Assembly: GCA_001304365.1 (NCBI GenBank)
Contig: LJNA01000035.1
Coordinates: 1-11,434, forward strand
Length of the DNA stretch: 11,434 nt
Direction: 5' to 3'
DNA from: Syntrophobacter sp. DG_60
Lineage (GTDB): Bacteria > Desulfobacterota > Desulfofervidia > Desulfofervidales > DG-60
Numbering within the stretch: the stretch's first letter is position 1; each line of letters begins with the position of its first letter. The translations under genes and the position numbers were made by a program. The notes below the pieces were generated by a model that was not told the DNA's origin, ran no database searches, and worked only from the letters and a program-made list of their open reading frames with translations. Shown piece by piece: positions 5,892 to 11,434 of this stretch.

Positions 5892-7205
5892 ATGCAAAAC
5901 CTGGAGATCATTTGGCATGATGTCCAAAAGAAACTAAGTGAAATCATTTCCCCCCATTTATTTAACGTCTGGATTAAGCCTTTGACTTTGGTCTCCTTTG
6001 ATAAACAAAAACTAACCTTGGGTTGTCCTAATAGGTTCTTTTTAAATTGGGTAAGCCACCACTTTAAGCCCTATTTGCAAGAGGCTTGGCACTTGCATTT
6101 GCCAGAGTGTAACTCAGTAGAGCTGAAAATCGTTAAGCCAAAAAGTGAGGAGAGGTTAAAAGAAAATGGGAACCTAAGGCAATTAACTTTACCCACTTAC
6201 TATTTGTGTAAAAGATACACATTTAAGGAATTCATTGTAGGGAAAAGCAATCAATATGCCTATGCTGTGGCCTATAATTTGGCTAATGGAGAATTAGAAC
6301 AACCATTATTCCTCCTCTCTGATACAGGTTTAGGAAAGAGCCATCTTTCTCAAGCCATTGGAAATTATCTACATAATAATCATCCAGGTATGCGCGTCCT
6401 CTATCTTACATCTGAGCAATTTACCAACGAGATGGTACGCGCCTTAAGAGGTGATTTTATTAGGGATTTTAAGCAAAAATATCGAAAGGAATGTGATATA
6501 CTGATCTTAGAAGATGTACACTTTCTGGGTGGTAAGGAAAAGATTCAAACTGAGTTAGCCTACACTTTAGATACCCTTTGGGATGCCCAGAAGAAAGTGG
6601 TATTTACTAGTCTCGCTCCTCCAAAGAACATCCCTTCATTGAGAAAGGAATTAAAATCGCGTCTCAGTGGGGGTTTGATAGTCGCTATCCAACCACCAGA
6701 TTTTGATACCCGCCTGCACATTTTGGCAAAAAAAGCAGAAGAAAAGAAGCTAAAAGTCCCAGAAGAAGTAATCAGTTACATTGCTGAAAGGATTACCAAA
6801 GATGTAAGGGCATTAGAAGGTGCCATTGCAAACTTAATGGCCTGTTCTTTACTACAAAAAAGGCCTATTGACCTAACACTAGCAAAGGAGGTCATTTCTC
6901 CTTTGATAGAGGAAACAAGGCTTACATCAGAAAAAATCACAAAACTGGTATGTAAATATTATAAACTTTCACCCCAAGAGCTTATTTCTAAGTCTCGCAA
7001 GCGGAAAATCACCTTGCCCAGAAACATCGCCATCTGCCTTTGCAGGCGTTATCTAAATCTCTCTTTAGACGATATAGGCAAGGTCTTTGATCGCCATCAT
7101 GCCACTATACTTCATGCTATAATCACCATTAACAAGGAAATAAAGAAAAAACCTATCTTGGCCAAAGAAATTGATTATCTATGCCACTGCCTGAAAGAGG
7201 GATAA
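5892..7205 (+). CDS. dnaA: Divergent DnaA-family replication initiator
   Basis: DnaA is the AAA+ protein that melts the replication origin. From ATG 5892 the product is 437 residues and has all four DnaA domains: domain I (about 1-70, with W8 and NVWIKPL), a short linker (about 80-105), AAA+ domain III (about 106-335) and a helix-turn-helix domain IV (about 345-437). Several key sites deviate. Walker A reads SDTGLGKS (143-150) with Ser for the first Gly; Walker B is LILEDVHF with Glu207-Asp208 for Asp-Asp; the usual TSDRPP is TSLAPP (239-244). The arginine finger R257 (LKSRL) and sensor II R306 (DVRALEGAI) remain. The DNA-recognition loop is RHHAT (401-405) where GRDHTT is usual. It is not beside dnaN or recF. 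It may be the sole DnaA or a paralogue. A TTG at 5856 would add 12 residues; I prefer the ATG because it starts at domain I. Confidence 0.85.
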   Translation: MQNLEIIWHDVQKKLSEIISPHLFNVWIKPLTLVSFDKQKLTLGCPNRFFLNWVSHHFKPYLQEAWHLHLPECNSVELKIVKPKSEERLKENGNLRQLTLPTYYLCKRYTFKEFIVGKSNQYAYAVAYNLANGELEQPLFLLSDTGLGKSHLSQAIGNYLHNNHPGMRVLYLTSEQFTNEMVRALRGDFIRDFKQKYRKECDILILEDVHFLGGKEKIQTELAYTLDTLWDAQKKVVFTSLAPPKNIPSLRKELKSRLSGGLIVAIQPPDFDTRLHILAKKAEEKKLKVPEEVISYIAERITKDVRALEGAIANLMACSLLQKRPIDLTLAKEVISPLIEETRLTSEKITKLVCKYYKLSPQELISKSRKRKITLPRNIAICLCRRYLNLSLDDIGKVFDRHHATILHAIITINKEIKKKPILAKEIDYLCHCLKEG

Positions 7206-7225
7206 GCTCACCTTTTTTTATCCCT
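7198..7225 (+). terminator. Hairpin at the dnaA-like stop codon (weak terminator or operator)
   Basis: AGGGATAA (7198-7205, ending in the TAA stop) pairs perfectly with TTATCCCT (7218-7225), enclosing a 12-base loop that contains a run of seven T (7213-7219 partly in the stem). Because the T-run precedes rather than follows the 3' arm, it is a poor intrinsic terminator on either strand. The same GGGATAA/TTATCCC sequence forms the inverted repeat before this gene, so a protein-binding role is an equal possibility. Confidence 0.4.
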
Positions 7226-7249
7226 TATATTAACTAGTAACTATTCAAT

Positions 7250-7786
7250 ATGCAGGGGAAAATGTTATCATTGATGGAGAAAGAAACCAAGGTTAGTATG
7301 CCTGGTACCATAAATGGGATAAAGATAAAAAGGCTATCTATTGAAGATTTTAATATAAAACTTAAGGAAATAATGGAAGTCTATCATAATGCTTACATAG
7401 AAATGCCTATTTATGCTTATCAGAAACGGCATGATATTAAAGGTTATTTGAAATGGCTATACAAGACTGATCCAGAGGGGTTTTTTGTAGCCATCTTAAA
7501 TAATAAAATTGTGGGATTTATAGCAGTCTGTCAAAATTGGTGGGATTATGGATTAAGTGAATACATAGGGGAGATTCATGAATGGGCAGTGGAGAAGGAT
7601 TACCAGAAATGCGGTATTGGAAGTTTGCTATTTAAAACAGCTACTAATGTCTTGAAAAAAAGACATAATGCAATTGGGCTATGGGTGGGGGATAAGAATG
7701 AAAAGGCCATTTCATTTTATAAGAAAAAGGGGTTTCAAATATCTGGGAAGATGGGAAAATGGCTAAGAATGAGAAAGATATTTTAA
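7250..7786 (+). CDS. GNAT-family N-acetyltransferase
   Basis: Transfers an acetyl group from acetyl-CoA to an amine. The 178-residue protein has a GNAT core from about residue 24 to 168: the opening IKIKRLSIEDF strand-helix, FFVAILNNKIVGFIAV (78-93), motif A IHEWAVEKDYQKCGIGSLLF (109-128) with the pyrophosphate-binding Q-x-x-G-x-G as Q119-K-C-G122-I-G124, and motif B LWVGDKNEKAISFYKKKGF (144-162), where Y157 is a plausible general acid. The substrate is not evident; the layout resembles protein or small-molecule acetyltransferases of the RimI-like kind. Three ATGs (7250, 7262, 7274) lie before the core and none has an ideal Shine-Dalgarno, so the first 8 residues are uncertain. Its 3' end overlaps the next gene by 28 nt in another frame, so the two are probably expressed together. 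Confidence 0.85.
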   Translation: MQGKMLSLMEKETKVSMPGTINGIKIKRLSIEDFNIKLKEIMEVYHNAYIEMPIYAYQKRHDIKGYLKWLYKTDPEGFFVAILNNKIVGFIAVCQNWWDYGLSEYIGEIHEWAVEKDYQKCGIGSLLFKTATNVLKKRHNAIGLWVGDKNEKAISFYKKKGFQISGKMGKWLRMRKIF

Positions 7787-8847
7787 ATGAACTGACATCT
7801 CTATTGTTTACACTGATTTCTATCCCTAGCCCTACTGGCCAGGAGATGGCACTTCTCCTTTGGTTGTCTAGATATATTGAGGAAATGGGGTTAGACTTTA
7901 TGTGGCAGAAGGTAGACAGAGATAGGGCAAATTTGATAGCCTGGCGTGGTCATCCACCTTTTTTAATAGCTACCCATATAGATACTGTCCCAGCTTGGGG
8001 GCATCCTTACGCATTCTATCCAAAAATAGAGGGAAGTAAAGTATATGGAAGGGGCGCTATAGATACCAAAGGACAAATTGCAGCGTTACTTTTAGCTATT
8101 AAAAGGACAAAAACACCTTGTGCCATTGCCCTGTTTGTAGATGAAGAAAAGGAAGCCAGAGGCTCAGAGCTATTTTATCTCCCTAAGGAGATAGACATCA
8201 AAGGGGCAATTGTATTAGAGCCTACAGGGTTTAATCTGGCAATAACTGAAGCAGGAAGCATTGAAATTTATCTAAAAATTAAGGGAAAGGCGGCCCACGG
8301 ATCAATGCCTCACAGAGGGAAGAATGCCATAGAAACCTTTTATGAATTTTACAAAGATTTAAAGCAGCTTCCATTTTTACAGATTACTCACCCACTCTTT
8401 CCTGACATAGGTGTAAATGTAGGCAAAATCCATGGAGGGGTTGATTGCCAAATAATAGCTGAAACATGTGAGGCAGAAATAGATGTCCCTATTTTGCCTG
8501 GAATAAGGATAGAGGAGGCCAAAGGTCAAATTATCCAATTATTAGAAGATTACAAAATTGATTTTGAAATTAAGTCCCAAGACCCCCCTTGGGAGACCTC
8601 CCCCAATGAATCAGTGGTAAAAATCTTAGAAAGCTGTGTAAGTAATATCTTAAAAAGAAAACCTTCTTATATAGGTATGCCTGCATGGACAGATGCCGCT
8701 AACTTACTGCAAAAGGGCATCCCTAGTGTAGTCTTTGGGGTGGGGGATTTGGCCCTGGCCCATACCCCAAGAGAATATGCTGACTTAAATGAATTGGTAA
8801 GTCTATCCTTAATCCTAAAAAACCTTCTAGAGACAAAAGATGTTTGA
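7759..8847 (+). CDS. M20-family metallopeptidase / deacylase (ArgE/DapE-like)
   Basis: M20 enzymes are cytoplasmic two-zinc hydrolases that cut peptide or N-acyl bonds, including acetylornithine deacetylase, succinyl-diaminopimelate desuccinylase and LysK-type enzymes. The 362-residue protein keeps the catalytic set: ATHIDTVP (H73 zinc ligand, D75), GRGAIDTKG (bridging D102), DEEKEARG (base E129 and ligand E130), LEPT (E154) and LAHTPREY (H335). The lid/dimerization domain is seen at about 166-275 with AAHGSMPHRGKNAIE (H180). The small DEEKEARGSEL and short form resemble ArgE/LysK-like members more than carboxypeptidase G2, but substrate cannot be assigned. It has no signal peptide. GGGAAG (7745-7750) is a well-spaced Shine-Dalgarno 8 bases before ATG 7759. 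It overlaps the acetyltransferase by 28 nt and the helicase by 8 nt. Confidence 0.9.
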   Translation: MAKNEKDILNELTSLLFTLISIPSPTGQEMALLLWLSRYIEEMGLDFMWQKVDRDRANLIAWRGHPPFLIATHIDTVPAWGHPYAFYPKIEGSKVYGRGAIDTKGQIAALLLAIKRTKTPCAIALFVDEEKEARGSELFYLPKEIDIKGAIVLEPTGFNLAITEAGSIEIYLKIKGKAAHGSMPHRGKNAIETFYEFYKDLKQLPFLQITHPLFPDIGVNVGKIHGGVDCQIIAETCEAEIDVPILPGIRIEEAKGQIIQLLEDYKIDFEIKSQDPPWETSPNESVVKILESCVSNILKRKPSYIGMPAWTDAANLLQKGIPSVVFGVGDLALAHTPREYADLNELVSLSLILKNLLETKDV

Positions 8848-11434
8848 TCCAGAGACCTACGATTTTACAAAACATATTGCCTTAGAAGCCAGCGCAGGCA
8901 CTGGGAAAACGTATGCCTTAACCTTAAGACTCATTAATCTATTGTTGCGTGGTATCTTACCAGATAGGATTATGGCCTTGACCTTTACAAATAAAGCTGC
9001 TCAAGAGATGAAACAGAGGCTAATAAAGTGGCTTAGGGATTGTCTGTTCACAAAAAGGATGGATGAAAAAACGGATGTGGAAAATGTTATTAAGATATTT
9101 CATGGGGAAAGGGATTTTGAAAGATTTAGGCAATTGGTTGCGCCGGTCTATCAACATTTGTTGGATAATATGTCTTCCTTAGAAATAGGCACACTGGATA
9201 GTTTTTTTTCTTCTATAGTCCGAATCTTCCCATTTGAATTGGGGATAAGACCTGATGTAAAGATTGCTGATGAAGGCAGGGAAAGAGTCATATTTAAAGA
9301 GGCCATAATCCGATTGTTAGCAGAAATCGAGACAGATGAAGAACTAAAAGGGCTAATTTTTAGGCTTTATCAATTGGGCATAATAAAGACTACATTAAAT
9401 GTTAAAGGGTGGCTCTTTTCTTATTTAGAAAAATTCTGGCAATTTCACCAAGATGTAGTAAGTAGCTTTCAATATAAAACAGCTAAGGAGGAAATTTCCC
9501 ATTTCCCAGAAATTAATACCATCATTGATAAAGTAAGGCCATATTCAAAGGATGAATCTATTACTCGGGTAGAGGACATTTTTAAATTGGTTGAATTAAA
9601 AGATAAAAAGGCATTGAAAATAATTTCCGGTTATTTAGAAAAGAGAAATAGGTGGGCTGTAGCAGCGCTACTCTATTTTTACAGGCGCTTTTTGAGACAT
9701 TTTGAGGCTATTAAGCATAGGGAAAATCTGATCACCTTCTTAGACCTATCCTGGCTTACTTACCGATTATTATGCAGTGGAGGGATATTTGAGAAGGATA
9801 GAGAGTTTTTCTACTATCGTTTGGATAAGCGGGTAAAGCATTTACTGTTAGACGAATTCCAAGATACAAGTGTAGTCCAATGGCAAATATTGCACCCGTT
9901 AGTCAGTGAGCTTATATCTGGTCTTGGCACCAAGGATGAGGCTGGTTCTTTTTTCTATGTGGGAGACAAGAAACAAGCCATTTATAGATTTAGGGGCGGG
10001 GAGGCAAGATTATTTAATTTTGTAAAAAACGGATTCTCAGGGTACATCCAGCAGAAATACCTTACTTTAAATCATCGCAGCAATAAAACAATCATTGATT
10101 TTGTAAATAATGTATTTGGCAATATAAAAATAGCCTATCCATTTATTACCCAACAGGCAGAATGTGAAGAAGCAGGCTACATAGAGCTAGTGGCTGTATT
10201 AAAAGAGGAGCTTTCGAATTTTTTGGCAGAAAGGATTAAAAGATTTAGGCAAACAGGTTATCGCTATCAGGATATAGCTATCTTGGTCCGTTCCAAAAAG
10301 GCAGTGACTGAATTTTTACCTGCACTAAAGGCCGCCTCTATCCCTTATCGGACTGAGGCAAAGGTAAAGCTCTTGGCCTCTGATTCGGTAAAGGCCTGTT
10401 ATAATTTGCTGCATTTTTTTGATAATCCAAATGAGCCCATATATTTACTCAATTTTCTTTGTTCTAAAGTGATAGGTTATAGAAAAAGAGAGATTTCAAA
10501 AATAGACAGCAGTGGGCTCCTTTTATCCCAGCTTAAACCCCATTTAAATCAAAAGATTGGGCATATCTGGGATATGGTAGACCTTGTGCCACTTTCCAAA
10601 ATTATTAAAGAAATTTATGAATCTTTTAATTTCTTTAATACTTATCTAGACGTAGAAAATCTTATCCAGTTTTTAGATCTAGCCCACTCCTTTGAAAAGG
10701 ACCATCCTAGGAATCTCCATGCCTTCCTTAATTATTTAGATGCACAAAAAGAATATTTAGAGCAGGCCTCAGAGACCTTAATGGATGCAGTCCAGGTTAT
10801 GACAGTACACAAATCTAAGGGTCTGGAGTTCGAAGTGGTCATTCTGCCAGAGACTACATTTTCCATTAAATTTGATGCAAAACAAAAGATTATCTTCAAA
10901 TATAATGAAAACTTAAAATTAGAAGAGATCTTTTTGCGCCCTAATAAGAAGGAGATATTCTTTAGCCAAAGGTTAAAAGAGGCTTACAAATACGAAGAAA
11001 AACGGCGTTTTGAAGATGAGCTAAACCTTCTTTATGTAGCATTAACGCGGGCAAAGAAGGCATTGTTAATTATAGGCAATATTGGCCTTAAAAAAGATAG
11101 ACCTACACTTCCTCCCCATAATTGGTTTAATTTAATAATTGATGCCTTAAATATAAGGGAAAATCTTTCCGAATTGAAAAAAGAGACTAACTTAACAATA
11201 AAGACCTATGGGGCCTTGCCTGAGTTTAAACCCCATCCATCCCCTACCCCATCCCCTGTAAAGGTCTATTATCCAGCAATGCCTAGAAAGTCTTTATCCG
11301 CTTTTAAAGAAAAAAAGGTCGCTTTAGAGGAAAGTGGTTATAGCCAAGTCTTTGGTGAGGCATTTCATTATGCAATGGCCCAAATAAGGGCAATTGATTT
11401 AGAAAGGAAGAAAGATACAATTAATTTGGCATTA
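8840..11434 (+). CDS. addA: AddA/RecB-like UvrD-family helicase-nuclease (truncated at right edge)
   Basis: A superfamily 1A helicase of the RecB/AddA type, which unwinds and digests DNA ends in double-strand-break repair. The frame is open for 865 codons and runs off the window. Motifs in order: Walker A ASAGTGKT (17-24), Ia ALTFTNKAAQEMKQRL (about 48-63), Walker B LLLDEFQDTS (D338-E339), III FYVGDKKQAIYRFRGGEA (about 372-389), IV LNHRSN, V VMTVHKSKGLEFEVVIL (V656-G661 core) and VI LNLLYVALTRAKKAL (T736-R737). A late segment GYSQVFGEAFHYAMAQI near 834-850 looks like the beginning of a RecB-family PD-(D/E)XK nuclease domain, whose catalytic residues would lie outside. A wide insertion between Ia and Walker B, with LDSFFSSIVR, is typical of RecB/AddA rather than UvrD. 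No AddB or RecC-like gene precedes it; one could follow. The ATG overlaps the upstream stop by 8 nt. Confidence 0.88.
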   Translation, partial: MFDPETYDFTKHIALEASAGTGKTYALTLRLINLLLRGILPDRIMALTFTNKAAQEMKQRLIKWLRDCLFTKRMDEKTDVENVIKIFHGERDFERFRQLVAPVYQHLLDNMSSLEIGTLDSFFSSIVRIFPFELGIRPDVKIADEGRERVIFKEAIIRLLAEIETDEELKGLIFRLYQLGIIKTTLNVKGWLFSYLEKFWQFHQDVVSSFQYKTAKEEISHFPEINTIIDKVRPYSKDESITRVEDIFKLVELKDKKALKIISGYLEKRNRWAVAALLYFYRRFLRHFEAIKHRENLITFLDLSWLTYRLLCSGGIFEKDREFFYYRLDKRVKHLLLDEFQDTSVVQWQILHPLVSELISGLGTKDEAGSFFYVGDKKQAIYRFRGGEARLFNFVKNGFSGYIQQKYLTLNHRSNKTIIDFVNNVFGNIKIAYPFITQQAECEEAGYIELVAVLKEELSNFLAERIKRFRQTGYRYQDIAILVRSKKAVTEFLPALKAASIPYRTEAKVKLLASDSVKACYNLLHFFDNPNEPIYLLNFLCSKVIGYRKREISKIDSSGLLLSQLKPHLNQKIGHIWDMVDLVPLSKIIKEIYESFNFFNTYLDVENLIQFLDLAHSFEKDHPRNLHAFLNYLDAQKEYLEQASETLMDAVQVMTVHKSKGLEFEVVILPETTFSIKFDAKQKIIFKYNENLKLEEIFLRPNKKEIFFSQRLKEAYKYEEKRRFEDELNLLYVALTRAKKALLIIGNIGLKKDRPTLPPHNWFNLIIDALNIRENLSELKKETNLTIKTYGALPEFKPHPSPTPSPVKVYYPAMPRKSLSAFKEKKVALEESGYSQVFGEAFHYAMAQIRAIDLERKKDTINLAL

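Overview
The window is 11.4 kb of AT-rich bacterial chromosome with genes packed almost end to end. One gene reads leftward off the left edge; all others read rightward. The order zapB - zapA - 6S RNA - rny - ymdB - tyrS, together with protein styles such as ATT-started ClpB, short ZapB and RNase Y with YmdB, suggests a Desulfobacterota (deltaproteobacterial) relative with low GC, possibly thermophilic. That placement is inference from gene order and family resemblance; no rRNA or other taxonomic marker was compared. There are no insertion sequences, tRNAs, CRISPR arrays or phage genes, so this reads as core chromosome rather than an island.

Layout. 1-227 (-): 5' end of clpB, apparently with an ATT start. 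228-383: divergent promoter region. 384-1151: PPP-type metallophosphatase. 1191-1760: zapB and zapA, abutting (TAAATG), with zapB carrying in-frame 21-bp tandem repeats. 1761-2023: probable 6S RNA, then an imperfect inverted repeat in the rny leader. 2024-3559: rny (RNase Y). 3560-3667: a degenerate repeat element that shares a core motif with the one before rny. 3668-5669: ymdB and tyrS, overlapping by 17 nt. 5670-5891: intergenic, with a 10-bp inverted repeat. 5892-7205: a divergent DnaA-family protein. 7250-8847 and on to the right edge: GNAT acetyltransferase, M20 metallopeptidase and an AddA/RecB-like helicase, the three overlapping in tandem and so probably one transcript.

How the parts fit. 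The left half groups housekeeping functions: protein disaggregation (ClpB), Z-ring assembly (ZapA/ZapB), global transcription control (6S RNA), RNA turnover (RNase Y and its frequent neighbour YmdB) and tyrosine charging (TyrS). The right half contains replication initiation or DnaA-like regulation and double-strand-break processing, with a possible acetylation/deacetylation pair between them. I found no clearly new multi-gene system. The items most worth a second look are the divergent DnaA with GGGATA/TATCCC inverted repeats on both sides, the tandemly repeated ZapB N-terminus, the near-leaderless starts of the phosphatase and zapB, and the non-canonical clpB start.
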